Assembly: GCA_009885945.1 (NCBI GenBank)
Contig: VFJR01000013.1
Coordinates: 1 to 64,000, forward strand
Source: Anaerolineaceae bacterium
Lineage (GTDB): Bacteria > Chloroflexota > Anaerolineae > Anaerolineales > Villigracilaceae
DNA: 64,000 bases
Direction of reading: 5' to 3'
Each line of letters begins with the position of its first letter. Position 1 is the first letter of the stretch. Shown one piece after another: positions 8,322-18,130 of this stretch. The position numbers and the translations under genes were made by a program. Below the pieces are notes generated by a model. The model worked only from the letters and a program-made list of their open reading frames with translations, was not told where the DNA came from and made no database searches.

Positions 8322-9602
8322 ATGCACCAAGCTATCCCACCCGTTGAGAAATATATTCGCCAAAATTTAAAACATAACGTCACTGTTAATTTAATAGATG
8401 GGGGCTTCTTTGGCGTAGCGCTTGGGTTTGCATCCTTTAGCACTATTCTGCCGCTCTTCGTAGCATCCATGACCAATTCTGCAACGTTAATTGGATTGGT
8501 ACCTGCTATTCACTCAGCGGGTTGGTTATTTCCTCAACTATTTATAGCAAGTTTCGTCTCCCGTTTACGCCGCTACAAACGTAATGTATTGATGACGACC
8601 ATACATGAGCGTGTTCCATTTTTGGGATTCGCGCTAGTCGCACTTTTGCTTCCAAAGATCGGCTTTCAAGCAGGGCTTATCATCAGCTTTATCTTGCTCA
8701 CCTGGCAAGGGCTCGGCGGTGGATTCACTGCCAATGCATGGACATCCTTAATTTCAAAGATTATCCCCCCTGATTCGCGCGGTTCATTTTTTGGCGCGCA
8801 AGCCGGGCTGGCAAATTTCTTCATTAGCTTGTCAGCTGTCGGCGCAGGGTATTTACTTACTTACATCGCATCGCCATTTGACTTCGCGGCTTGCTTTATT
8901 CTCGCATTTATTTTTTTCTCCATCTCTTGGGTTGCCATGTCTCTCACTCGTGAACCCGAAGATACAGAAAAAATCATCCCTGCAGAAAAAACTCATTTTT
9001 GGGACGACGCAAAAAAGATATTAAAAAAAGACACTAACTTTGGCTGGTTTTTAACTGCAAGATTCTTATCGCAATTTGCCACCATGGGCTTTTCGTTTTA
9101 CATTATTTACGCCTTGCGCGAATTCAATATGACAGAATTAATCGCAGGGTACTTTACCTTCACCCTCACCATCGCGCAAACAATTGCAAATTTTGGCATG
9201 GGTTGGATCGGCGATCGCATAGGGCATCGCACCATGATCATCTTTGGCGCAGTTGCCGCGTTGTTTAGCGCCATCCTTGCATGGAGCGCAACATCCATCC
9301 TATGGTTCTACCCAATTTTTATTCTAACGGGTATCGCCAACGTCTCTATTTGGACACTCGGCTTAACCATGACCGTAGACTTTGGCAACGAATCTGAACG
9401 CCCCATGTACATTGGTCTATCACAAACGCTGACAGCTCCCGCCACCATCATCGCGCCTCTCGTTGGCGGTTGGATTTCAGATACCGCGGGCTTCATCCCC
9501 ACATTTACCATATCAGCAGTCTTATCAGTAGTAATGATCGCAATCCTTATATTTCTAGTCAAAGACCCGCGCAAAACCAACCCATTAACCATTAACTATT
9601 AA
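8322..9602 (+). CDS. MFS transporter
   Basis: This 426-residue integral membrane protein has twelve hydrophobic segments in two halves. It carries 'NMGWIGDRIGHRTMI'-like loop elements (GDRIGHR, the G-x-x-x-D-R-x-G-x-R MFS signature in the second half) and a central hydrophilic loop near residues 205-235. The start is placed at ATG 8322, not at the ATG 57 nt upstream, because the promoter box ends 7 nt before it. Substrate unknown; drugs, sugars or metabolites are all possible. The M24 peptidase gene follows after 15 nt with its own AAAGGA site, so they are probably one operon, perhaps linking peptide processing and export or uptake. Confidence 0.88.
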   Translation: MHQAIPPVEKYIRQNLKHNVTVNLIDGGFFGVALGFASFSTILPLFVASMTNSATLIGLVPAIHSAGWLFPQLFIASFVSRLRRYKRNVLMTTIHERVPFLGFALVALLLPKIGFQAGLIISFILLTWQGLGGGFTANAWTSLISKIIPPDSRGSFFGAQAGLANFFISLSAVGAGYLLTYIASPFDFAACFILAFIFFSISWVAMSLTREPEDTEKIIPAEKTHFWDDAKKILKKDTNFGWFLTARFLSQFATMGFSFYIIYALREFNMTELIAGYFTFTLTIAQTIANFGMGWIGDRIGHRTMIIFGAVAALFSAILAWSATSILWFYPIFILTGIANVSIWTLGLTMTVDFGNESERPMYIGLSQTLTAPATIIAPLVGGWISDTAGFIPTFTISAVLSVVMIAILIFLVKDPRKTNPLTINY

Positions 9603-9617
9603 CCAAAGGAATCTTCT

Positions 9618-10808
9618 ATGTCCCTCACTCAAGAAAAAGTCAACCAAGCCGTCGAAATTCTCAAAGAACAGAAAACCGATATGTGGCTCACCTTTGTGCG
9701 CGAAACATCCGGCGTACGTGACCCAGCACTGGATTTTTTAATCGGCGCCGCTGATCTAACCTGGCATTCTGCTTTAATCCTCACCAGCACAGGCGAAAAG
9801 ATCGCCATCATTGGCAATCTTGAAAAAGACGGCATTCAAAGAATGAATGTCTTTGATGAAGTATTGGGATACGACAAATCTATCCGCAACCTCTTACGCG
9901 ATACGATCACCCGCCTCAACCCTCAACAGATAGCTGTTAATACTTCCAGAGACAATGTCCACGCTGACGGTTTGACGCACGCCATGTACGAATCCCTGAA
10001 AGAATATCTTGAAGGCACACCTTATGCAGACCGTCTGGTCAGCGCCGAGCCCGTCATCAATGCCATGCGCGGGCGCAAAACCCCAGTTGAGCAAGCGCGC
10101 ATTCGCAAGGCAATTGAGATCACAGAAGAGATTTTTCAAAAGACATTTGCCTTTATTAAAGTAGGTATGACAGAAATCACCGTGGCAAATTACATGCACA
10201 ACCTAATGAAAGAATATAGTGTAGGCTTTGCCTGGCCCGAAGAGAATAACCCCGCCGTCAACTCTGGACCCAACTCCCCCGTCGGTCATAACGGACCCAC
10301 TGAAATAAAGATCGAACGCGGGCACATCATCCACTTTGACTTTGGCATTAAATATGAAGAGTACTGTTCTGATATTCAACGCGTGGCATATGTATTAAGA
10401 GAAAATGAAACTGAAGCACCCATTGAAGTACAACGCGGGTTTCTCACCGTCCGCACCGCCATAGAACAATCTCGCAAAGCCATGAAAGCTGGAGCCATTG
10501 GCAATCACATTGACACCATCTCACGAGAAGTCATCACCGACTCTGGATACCCAGAATATCCTTATGCCCTTGGACATCAACTCGGGCGCGTTGCTCACGA
10601 CGGCGGCGCACTGCTCGGACCTCTTTGGGAAAAATATGGCGACTCCCCCAACCAAAAATTAGAAATAGATCAGGTCTACACCATTGAACCCGGCTTGGCT
10701 GTTCCAAACTACGGCTATATTGGCTTGGAAGAAGACGTATTCATCACATCTAAAGGCGCAGAATATTTCTTCGAACCACAAAAAGAAATTATTCTGATAA
10801 AGGGATAA
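9618..10808 (+). CDS. M24-family metallopeptidase (Xaa-Pro aminopeptidase-like)
   Basis: The 396-residue protein has an N-terminal creatinase-like domain (about 1-165) and a pita-bread catalytic domain. The five metal ligands are visible in order: Asp in HFDFG, Asp in CSDIQR, His in LGHQLGR, Glu in TIEPGL and Glu in LEEDVF. The length and order fit aminopeptidase P/prolidase-like M24B enzymes, which use two Mn or Zn ions to split Xaa-Pro bonds. It is cytoplasmic. It is preceded by an AAAGGA ribosome binding site and sits 15 nt after the MFS transporter gene. Confidence 0.92.
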   Translation: MSLTQEKVNQAVEILKEQKTDMWLTFVRETSGVRDPALDFLIGAADLTWHSALILTSTGEKIAIIGNLEKDGIQRMNVFDEVLGYDKSIRNLLRDTITRLNPQQIAVNTSRDNVHADGLTHAMYESLKEYLEGTPYADRLVSAEPVINAMRGRKTPVEQARIRKAIEITEEIFQKTFAFIKVGMTEITVANYMHNLMKEYSVGFAWPEENNPAVNSGPNSPVGHNGPTEIKIERGHIIHFDFGIKYEEYCSDIQRVAYVLRENETEAPIEVQRGFLTVRTAIEQSRKAMKAGAIGNHIDTISREVITDSGYPEYPYALGHQLGRVAHDGGALLGPLWEKYGDSPNQKLEIDQVYTIEPGLAVPNYGYIGLEEDVFITSKGAEYFFEPQKEIILIKG

Positions 10809-10816
10809 ATAGTATT

Positions 10817-10917
10817 TATACAGGACCTACGCAAAACAGATGATAAAAAATGGTTTTATCATCTGTTTATCTCCGTTTATCTCTGGTTAAAACAGGGTCT
10901 TGCGTAAGTCCTATATA
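10817..10917. repeat. MITE-like element with 16-bp terminal inverted repeats
   Basis: The ends are TACAGGACCTACGCAA (from 10819) and TTGCGTAAGTCCTATA (10900-10915), an inverted pair with two mismatches, flanked by TATA on both sides. Inside is a second inverted repeat, AAACAGATGATAAAA at about 10833-10847 with its complement at 10854-10868. It is about 100 bp with no coding capacity, in the gap between the M24 gene and the glycosyltransferase gene. TA-flanked short elements of this kind are usually mobilised by a transposase encoded elsewhere. Confidence 0.7.
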
Positions 10918-10961
10918 GCTATTTTTCTACAAACCAAAAGATGAAGTAAACTTGGGCAGTT

Positions 10962-13091
10962 ATGTCCAACGAAACCAATCAAAACTCACCGGAACGGGAG
11001 CCTACCGTTCTCGACCTGTACAAGTCCGTCACCAAAGACTGGACTTCGTTCTTTAATTTCATCCGTTCTTTATGGGATGCGCGTCGCCGCGAATTAGTAA
11101 ACCGCGCCGCCATTGAACAATCGCAACTGGTAGAAGTAGAAACCCCAGCGCCTGCATTGCCTCTTTCTGAGTCATTCCCTTGGCGTGCCACATTGGGATT
11201 AATGCTGGCTTTGATAGGGCAATTTGTTCTTGAACCGCCTTCCCGAAACACAACTCTGTCATTGGCTTTTTATTTGCTGGCGATCAGCTTTGTAATTTGG
11301 GGCACACTCAAAGACGAATGGCATTTGCCCGCACTCTCTCTTGAGCATAATCGCACAGACCCGCTCACCCTTCGCTCCATTCCACTTTTTGTTTCTGCCA
11401 TCTGCGCGGTAATTGCCTTAAGCGAATTTAACGATAACAAATTCAACGGGCTCAATGTTTCTTTTTGGCTGATCGCTATTTTGTTGTTTTCCTATGCACT
11501 ATTTCTGCGAAGCGAAACATCCTCGCCCAAAATTAATTTCAACTCAAAAAATGTACCATGGCTGGTCGTTCTCCTTGCAATTGCAGGTGTCTCTTTTTTC
11601 TTCCGCCTCTATCGTTTAGACGCCGTGCCCGTAGAGCCATTCTCTGACCACGCCGAAAAAATATTGGATGTCTTCGAAATATCTCAAGGACAAACCAAAA
11701 TATTTTTTGAACGCAACACAGGACGTGAAGCTCTGCAAATGTATTGGACATTACTCGTTGCAAAAATATTTGGCACGGGCTTTTCATTTTTCAGTCTTAA
11801 ACTCGGTACTGCATTACTTGGCTTGCTTACTCTGCCATACATATATTTACTTGGCAAAGAATTTGGTAATCCGCGCGCAGGATTATTCGCCCTTTTTTTA
11901 TTTGGAATCGCCTACTGGCCCAACGTGATCTCACGCATCGGATTACGCTTCCCTTTATATCCCCTCTTCGTCGCGCCCACGCTTCTTTACTTGATCCGCG
12001 GCTTGCGTACTCGTAACCGCAACGATTTCCTACTCTCCGGCTTGTTCCTCGGTCTGGGCTTACATGGGTATTCCCCATTCCGCATTATGCCGATTCTTAT
12101 CATAGCGGTCATTGCCATTTATTGGCTTCACGCAAAATCACGCGAGATTCGCGTGCAAGCTTTTTGGTGGCTGTTAACGATTGGATTTATTTCCCTGATT
12201 GTTTTCCTGCCGTTATTAGGCTATATGATTGAAAATCCTTCAGCATTTTCATATCGTGCCCTTAGCCGTGTCGGCAGTATCGAACAGCCATTGCCAGCGC
12301 CAGCGTATCAAATTTTTGCTTCTAACTTAATGAATGGCTTATTAATGTTCAATTGGGATGATGGCGAAATTTGGGTCAACTCCATGCCGCATCGCCCAGC
12401 ATTAGATTTTGTAACAGGCGCATTATTTTTACTAGGCATCATTTTATTGATCGTGCGCTATTTGCGCAAACGTGAATGGCGGGATATGGCATTGCTGGCT
12501 TCAATTCCCATTTTGCTATTACCCTCTGTTTTATCTTTAGCATTCCCCGCAGAAAATCCCGCATTGAATCGCGCAGGCGGCGCATCGGTGGCGGCGATCC
12601 TCGTCAGCGCGCTGGCGCTTGATGGTTTTGTATCCAGCTTCGAGGGCGGAAAGAAGCGGCTCGTCTTCGGCTGGGGATTAACGCTAATGTTGTTAATCAC
12701 GTCGGCGTATCAAAACTATAATATCGTCTTCAATCAATTTGACCAGAACTTTCGCGCTGGCGCATGGAACACTTCTGAGATGGGCAAAGTCATTAGTGAG
12801 TTCCGCGACAAGTATGGTCAAACGGATACTGCTTGGGTTGTGCCGTATCCCTATTGGGTGGATACGCGTTTGCCCGGCGTATGGGCGGGCATCCCCAACC
12901 GCGATTTTGCATTATGGCAGGATCAACTGCCAACATCTGTCAATATTCAAGGTCCAAAAATGTTTATCTTTTGGCATGAAGATAGTGCTACGCAAGAAAT
13001 TTTAACTGGGTTGTATCCGCAAGGAAAAATAAAACTTTATACATCCGCAACCGCAGGCAAAGATTTTATTGTGTTCTTGGTAGAGAAATAA
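10962..13091 (+). CDS. GT-C fold glycosyltransferase, ArnT/PMT (GT39)-like membrane protein
   Basis: The 709-residue protein has a cytoplasmic N-terminus of about 75 residues and roughly thirteen membrane helices. The first extracytoplasmic loop, 'VPVEPFSDHAEKILDV', carries the acidic pair expected of lipid-linked-sugar glycosyltransferases of the ArnT/PMT type. The C-terminal ~150 residues form a soluble domain. Such enzymes transfer a sugar from a polyprenyl carrier to a protein or lipid on the outer face of the membrane. Its stop codon overlaps the start of the next, much larger GT-C/YYY gene (TAATG), so the two are coupled. The start at 10962 has no good ribosome binding site. Confidence 0.85.
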   Translation: MSNETNQNSPEREPTVLDLYKSVTKDWTSFFNFIRSLWDARRRELVNRAAIEQSQLVEVETPAPALPLSESFPWRATLGLMLALIGQFVLEPPSRNTTLSLAFYLLAISFVIWGTLKDEWHLPALSLEHNRTDPLTLRSIPLFVSAICAVIALSEFNDNKFNGLNVSFWLIAILLFSYALFLRSETSSPKINFNSKNVPWLVVLLAIAGVSFFFRLYRLDAVPVEPFSDHAEKILDVFEISQGQTKIFFERNTGREALQMYWTLLVAKIFGTGFSFFSLKLGTALLGLLTLPYIYLLGKEFGNPRAGLFALFLFGIAYWPNVISRIGLRFPLYPLFVAPTLLYLIRGLRTRNRNDFLLSGLFLGLGLHGYSPFRIMPILIIAVIAIYWLHAKSREIRVQAFWWLLTIGFISLIVFLPLLGYMIENPSAFSYRALSRVGSIEQPLPAPAYQIFASNLMNGLLMFNWDDGEIWVNSMPHRPALDFVTGALFLLGIILLIVRYLRKREWRDMALLASIPILLLPSVLSLAFPAENPALNRAGGASVAAILVSALALDGFVSSFEGGKKRLVFGWGLTLMLLITSAYQNYNIVFNQFDQNFRAGAWNTSEMGKVISEFRDKYGQTDTAWVVPYPYWVDTRLPGVWAGIPNRDFALWQDQLPTSVNIQGPKMFIFWHEDSATQEILTGLYPQGKIKLYTSATAGKDFIVFLVEK

Positions 13092-16000
13092 TGACTAAAA
13101 AATATAACTGGCTTTACGACTTAGCTTTATTGGTGGTATTAATTGCGGCGGCATATTTGCGCGTGGTGGGATTGAACTGGGATAACAATCAGCATTTACA
13201 TCCCGACGAACGCTTTTTAACAATGGTAGAAAGCGCGCTGATACCCGCACAATCACTTTCAGAATATTTTGATACTACCAATTCGCAATTGAATCCGCAC
13301 AATCGCGGATATGGTTTTTTTGTGTATGGGAATTTCCCGATCAATATCGTTCGTTATCTTGCAGAATGGCTGGGACAGGGCGGCTATGATGAAGTGGCAT
13401 TGGTTGGGCGGCAATTTTCTGCACTGGCTGACCTTGGAGTGATTATCCTCTTATATTTCATTGCATCACGTTTATATGGGCGCAAGGTTGCTTTGCTCGC
13501 CGCGTCTTTCTCGTCGTTTGCTGTAATGCAAATTCAACAATCTCATTTCTTTACAGTAGATAACCCGGCAAATTTCTTTTCATTCTTGGCAATTTTATTT
13601 GCAGTGTGGATTTCGACAAAGAGTAGAAAGTGGGAATTGGAAAGTGGTAAAACGATAATCGAGATTCGAGAATCGGAAGAACAGTTACCAAATGACGCAT
13701 CACGAATTACGTCTTACGACTCCCAACCCTCGAATATCGAATCTCGAATATCACATCTCAACCGCGATCCTATCTTCTGGTTAAGCATCGCCTTTGGCAT
13801 ATCGCTGGGCATGGCAATTGCATCCAAGTTAAATGTTGTGCCGATGGCGGTGTTACTGCCTATAGCGTTGGTCTTACATTTTCTTCAAAAGAAAGAAGAA
13901 ACAGGAAAAACTGATAACTTATCACGGATCACTGATTCCGAATCACAAATCACGCATTACGCAGCACTGATTACGAATAACTGGCATCTGCTCACTATCT
14001 ATTTACTCGCTGGCGGCATTGCAACTATTTTCGCATTCCGCATCTTTATGCCTTACGCATTTGATGGCATTGGCTTCAATGATAAATGGCTGGCAAACAT
14101 CAGCGAGTTACAAGCACAATCCAGTGGTGACGCAGATGTACCATTTGCTTTGCAATGGGCGCGCCGTTCACATTTTTATTCCGTTGAAAACTTAACCAAA
14201 TGGGGCTTGGGTCTACCGCTCGGCATTCTTGCATGGATTGGTTTCCTTGCAATGGGTTGGCGTATCCTCAAAGGGGAACAAAAACATATTTTGCTTTGGG
14301 GTTGGACAGCTTTATATTTCCTGTGGCAATCCATGGCGTTCAATCCCACCATGCGTTATCAACTTCCAATTTATCCGTTGCTATGTTTAATGGCGGCGTG
14401 GGGCATCATCACGTTATCACGTTCAAACGTTAAAACATTTAAATATCTAGCCATACTCACTGGCGCACTTGTACTTATAGCAACCGCCGCGTGGGCATAT
14501 GCCTTCACGCGCATTTATACGCGCCCTCACCCCCGCGTTGAAGCCACGCAATGGATTTATCAAAACCTGCCGGGTCCAATCAACTTACACATTCAAACAG
14601 AGAATGGCATCTATCAACAACCGCTTCCGTTTTCTTATGGCTCAAACTTAAGCAATACGCCTGCCATTATGTCTTTCATAGCCAATGAAAGCGGAACCAT
14701 CTCTGAATTTTATTTGCCGAATGTTTCTGCATTAATGGTTAATCCATTGATTCCGAATCCGCCAACCACAGATTCGAACACCGCGCCAATCTTGATTCCA
14801 GATTTCGCGCCCGCTTCTGATCAAACCCTCAGCTTGATTCTATCCATTGTGCCAGAGCCAACACCCGAGCAGACTCTCGCAACATCCACGCTTACAGATA
14901 AATTCAGAACCACCCTCAATCACCCACGCGGTACAGAATATATACTCAAGTTGGATAAGCCCGCACGCGTGATCAAAGGCGATACATATTTCTTCACCAT
15001 GCAAACCACTGGCATACTTGGTTTCAAAGGCGCGGCGCCGATCAATGAAACATCGTGGGATGACGGCTTGCCTCTGCGCATGGATGGTTACGACGGCTTT
15101 GGCGGTCTATATGACGGCACATTAAATCAAGAAATGTATTGGGACGATAACCTCGATAAGATTATCCGCTTCGTTTCCAACTTAACCAAAGGCGACTACA
15201 TCTTTATCAGCTCTAATCGTCAATGGGCATCGGTGACGCGCATCCCAGAACGGTATCCATTAACCACTGCTTATTATCGCGCACTCATTGGTTGCCCCCC
15301 GCAAGAGGATGTGATCTGGTGTTACAACGTTGCCAAGCCCGGGCAGTTTGAACAACAATTAGGATACGATTTGATCAAGGTCTTTGAATCTTATCCCACG
15401 CTGGAAATCCCCGGGGTATTCAAATGGGAGATCAATGACCAGTTTGCAGAAGAAGCGTTCACTGTTTATGACCATACCAAGGTTTTAATTTTCAAGAAGA
15501 CAAAAGAGTTTAATTCTGCAAAAGTGGATGCTTTTTTCAAATCAGTGGATTTGAGCAATGTAGTTCATCTTACGCCGAAGCAGGCAAACAATTACAAGAA
15601 TCCCATGTTGAGCGCGAGTGTTTTTGCCAAACAACGCGCAGGCGGCACATGGAGCGAGTTATTTGATTACAACTCACTACAAAACAAATATCCAATTGTG
15701 GGGTTGGTGATTTGGTATCTGTTCATCTTTCTACTTGGGCTGGTTACTTATCCAATCACACGGCTGGCTTTATCTGGCTTAATGGATAAAGGCTATGCAT
15801 TAAGCCGCGTGGCTGGCTTGGCATTGCTTGCATATCTTTCGTGGATGAGTGGTTCGGTTGGCTTGGGTTATACCAGAGAAACAATCGGCGGCGCATTGGC
15901 TATTATCGCTGTGGCAGGTATCAGCTTGGGCTGGATGCGCAAAGACCAGCTCGTTGAGGAGTGGAAATCCAACAGGAGATATATCCTATTAATAGAGGGT

Positions 16001-18118
16001 ATCTTCCTCGCTGTCTTTCTCATTGATTTGTTTATTCGTTTTATGAATCCTGATTTGTGGCATCCTGCCAAGGGCGGCGAAAGACCGATGGATTTTTCGT
16101 ATCTGAATGCAGTCTTGAAGAGTACCTCATTTCCGCCGTATGACCCGTGGTTTGCGGGCGGATATATTAATTATTATTATTATGGTTTTGTACTGGTCGG
16201 CACGCCTGTCAAGCTATTAGGAATTGTGCCTTCGATTGCATACAATTTTATTTTGCCAACTTTGTTTGCGCTGATTGGCATTGGTGCGTTTACTGTAGGT
16301 TGGAATTTATTGCACGAAAAAGAATCAAAGTTTAACGCCTTTGATTCTCGTTTGATTGCGGGCATCAGCTCGTTAATGATGACCATTCTGCTTGGCAACC
16401 TTGGCACGATTCGCATGATCCAACAGGGCTTTCAAAGACTCGGCACACCCACTGGGCTAATCCCGGTTGATTCAACAATGATTCAAAGATTTATGTGGGG
16501 CGCGCAAGGTCTTTGGAAATCGCTTTCAACTGGCGCGGCGCTTCCTTACGGACGCGGAGATTGGTATTGGTTCCCAAGCCGTGTGATTCCTGCGCCATTT
16601 GACGTTGAGCCGATCAATGAATTTCCGCTGTTTACATTTTTATACAGCGACTTGCACGCGCATATGATCGTCTTGCCATTAACTTTGTTTATCATTGCCT
16701 GGATTATTTCATTCATAAAATCACGCGCGCAATTAGATCGTTCTCAATGGATCGCAACATTCATCGCGGGCGGTTTGTTCATCGGCGCATTGAAGCCAAC
16801 GAACACTTGGGATTTATATACTTATCTTGCATTAGCTTGTGTAACCATAATATATGTCATTACGAGCAGCGATCTTGCTCTTCGTGACAAAGCAATCTTC
16901 TTAACCAAATTGGGGATTGCTTCGCAAAGAACACTCGCAATGACATGGAAATGGCTGTTTGCGCTCATCGCCGCGGGTTTACTGTACGCGCTCTCTTCAG
17001 TGTTTTATTTACCCTTCACCCAATCCTTTAGCCAAGCCTACGGGGCAGTACAACCATGGACAGGCTCTCACACGCCCATTTGGTCCTACTTTGCACATTG
17101 GGGTTTGTTCCTGTTTATCATCATCGCCTGGCTGGCGTGGGAAACACGCGAGTGGATGGCGGCAACTCCTGTATCTGCATTAAGCAAACTGCGTCCTTAT
17201 CAACTGGCAATTGAATTATCGCTCGCGGCAGTAGCAGCATTAATGTTGTACTTCGCTATCAATGGAATCTCTGTCGGTTGGTTTGCATTGCCGCTTGCAG
17301 TTTGGGCAGGTGTATTATTACTACGCCCCAACTCATCTGACATACGCCGCTTTGTTTTGTTTATGATCGGCACTTCATTGACCTTGACCATCGTGGTTGA
17401 GTTGATCGTGCTGGTCGGCGACATTGGGCGCATGAACACGGTCTTCAAGTTATATCTGCAAGCGTGGGTCATGTTGGCTGTTAGCGCAGGCGCGGCATTG
17501 GGTTGGGTATTACCAGCCTTTGTAGCATGGCGCGCGTCTTGGAGAAATGTTTATCAATATGGCGTCTGGTTATTATTAGTCGGCGCATCACTATTCACAA
17601 TTTCTGCAACCACCGACAAGATGAGTGACCGCATAGATGTGAACGCACCTCGTTCACTAGACAGCATGGATTATATGAAGACAGCCACTCATTGGGATGG
17701 AGATACCATGATCTTGAACGAAGACTATCTTGCCATTCGCTGGATGCAAGATAACGTACAAGGCTCACCTGTCATCGTCGAAGCAAATTGTACAGAGTAT
17801 CGCTGGTGCACACGCTTTACCGTTTATACAGGCTTGCCTGGCGTGGTCGGCTGGAATTGGCATCAACGTCAACAGCGCGGAGTAATGTCTATTACTGTTC
17901 AGCAACGTGTAGATGAGATTGGCGCTTTTTATAATTCAATAGATGGCTCCATTGCACCAGATTTTTTGAGCAAGTATCAAGTGAAATACATCGTCGTCGG
18001 TCAATTGGAACGCAACCTCTTCTCCGATGGCATTGCCAAGTTTGAACAATTCAACGGAAAATTTTGGAAGTCTGTCTATCATGATTCAAAAACAACAATT
18101 TACGAAGTGCTGCCTTAA
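13091..18118 (+). CDS. Giant GT-C glycosyltransferase / YYY-domain (DUF2298) fusion membrane protein
   Basis: This 1675-residue polytopic protein has two halves. The N-terminal half (about 1-860) resembles PMT-type GT-C enzymes: 'NNQHLHPDERFLTM' is the first-loop acidic motif, followed by many helices and a periplasmic domain (about 510-850). The C-terminal half (about 880-1675) is the Chlor_Arch_YYY/DUF2298 domain, with a Tyr run in 'GGYINYYYYGF', 'RPMDFSYLNAV' and 'LHAHMIVLPL'. The C-half is clearly similar to the separate gene at 19129. The likely role is building or transferring surface glycans. Two low-complexity in-frame inserts (about 13617-13760 and 13905-13980) interrupt the loops between helices. 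Confidence 0.88.
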   Translation: MTKKYNWLYDLALLVVLIAAAYLRVVGLNWDNNQHLHPDERFLTMVESALIPAQSLSEYFDTTNSQLNPHNRGYGFFVYGNFPINIVRYLAEWLGQGGYDEVALVGRQFSALADLGVIILLYFIASRLYGRKVALLAASFSSFAVMQIQQSHFFTVDNPANFFSFLAILFAVWISTKSRKWELESGKTIIEIRESEEQLPNDASRITSYDSQPSNIESRISHLNRDPIFWLSIAFGISLGMAIASKLNVVPMAVLLPIALVLHFLQKKEETGKTDNLSRITDSESQITHYAALITNNWHLLTIYLLAGGIATIFAFRIFMPYAFDGIGFNDKWLANISELQAQSSGDADVPFALQWARRSHFYSVENLTKWGLGLPLGILAWIGFLAMGWRILKGEQKHILLWGWTALYFLWQSMAFNPTMRYQLPIYPLLCLMAAWGIITLSRSNVKTFKYLAILTGALVLIATAAWAYAFTRIYTRPHPRVEATQWIYQNLPGPINLHIQTENGIYQQPLPFSYGSNLSNTPAIMSFIANESGTISEFYLPNVSALMVNPLIPNPPTTDSNTAPILIPDFAPASDQTLSLILSIVPEPTPEQTLATSTLTDKFRTTLNHPRGTEYILKLDKPARVIKGDTYFFTMQTTGILGFKGAAPINETSWDDGLPLRMDGYDGFGGLYDGTLNQEMYWDDNLDKIIRFVSNLTKGDYIFISSNRQWASVTRIPERYPLTTAYYRALIGCPPQEDVIWCYNVAKPGQFEQQLGYDLIKVFESYPTLEIPGVFKWEINDQFAEEAFTVYDHTKVLIFKKTKEFNSAKVDAFFKSVDLSNVVHLTPKQANNYKNPMLSASVFAKQRAGGTWSELFDYNSLQNKYPIVGLVIWYLFIFLLGLVTYPITRLALSGLMDKGYALSRVAGLALLAYLSWMSGSVGLGYTRETIGGALAIIAVAGISLGWMRKDQLVEEWKSNRRYILLIEGIFLAVFLIDLFIRFMNPDLWHPAKGGERPMDFSYLNAVLKSTSFPPYDPWFAGGYINYYYYGFVLVGTPVKLLGIVPSIAYNFILPTLFALIGIGAFTVGWNLLHEKESKFNAFDSRLIAGISSLMMTILLGNLGTIRMIQQGFQRLGTPTGLIPVDSTMIQRFMWGAQGLWKSLSTGAALPYGRGDWYWFPSRVIPAPFDVEPINEFPLFTFLYSDLHAHMIVLPLTLFIIAWIISFIKSRAQLDRSQWIATFIAGGLFIGALKPTNTWDLYTYLALACVTIIYVITSSDLALRDKAIFLTKLGIASQRTLAMTWKWLFALIAAGLLYALSSVFYLPFTQSFSQAYGAVQPWTGSHTPIWSYFAHWGLFLFIIIAWLAWETREWMAATPVSALSKLRPYQLAIELSLAAVAALMLYFAINGISVGWFALPLAVWAGVLLLRPNSSDIRRFVLFMIGTSLTLTIVVELIVLVGDIGRMNTVFKLYLQAWVMLAVSAGAALGWVLPAFVAWRASWRNVYQYGVWLLLVGASLFTISATTDKMSDRIDVNAPRSLDSMDYMKTATHWDGDTMILNEDYLAIRWMQDNVQGSPVIVEANCTEYRWCTRFTVYTGLPGVVGWNWHQRQQRGVMSITVQQRVDEIGAFYNSIDGSIAPDFLSKYQVKYIVVGQLERNLFSDGIAKFEQFNGKFWKSVYHDSKTTIYEVLP
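13656..13760 (+). repeat. In-frame low-complexity 'SRIT' cassette A
   Basis: Inside the GT-C/YYY gene, a stretch rich in ATCACG/ATTACG and TCGAAT words encodes IREN-like polar residues containing ASRITSYDSQ and ESRISHLN. The core word ATCACGAATTACG is at 13699-13711. The two ends share TCGAGATTCGA in inverted orientation. The insert lies between predicted helices and keeps the frame open. Confidence 0.6.
13905..13985 (+). repeat. In-frame low-complexity 'SRIT' cassette B
   Basis: This is a second insert in the same gene, encoding LSRITDSESQITHYAALIT. The word ATCACGCATTACG is at 13949-13961, and related words ATCACGGATCAC and GATTACGAAT flank it. The reading frame of the word (S-R-I-T / Q-I-T) matches cassette A and the one near 62095. 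Confidence 0.6.
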
Positions 18119-18130
18119 TTTGGAGAAACA

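Noticed and set aside
8219-8476. 86-codon N-terminal extension of the S1-domain protein
   Set aside because: It would cross its own promoter and the divergent MFS gene start; GTG 8218 has GGAG and a TTGCCA-N17-TATAAT promoter.
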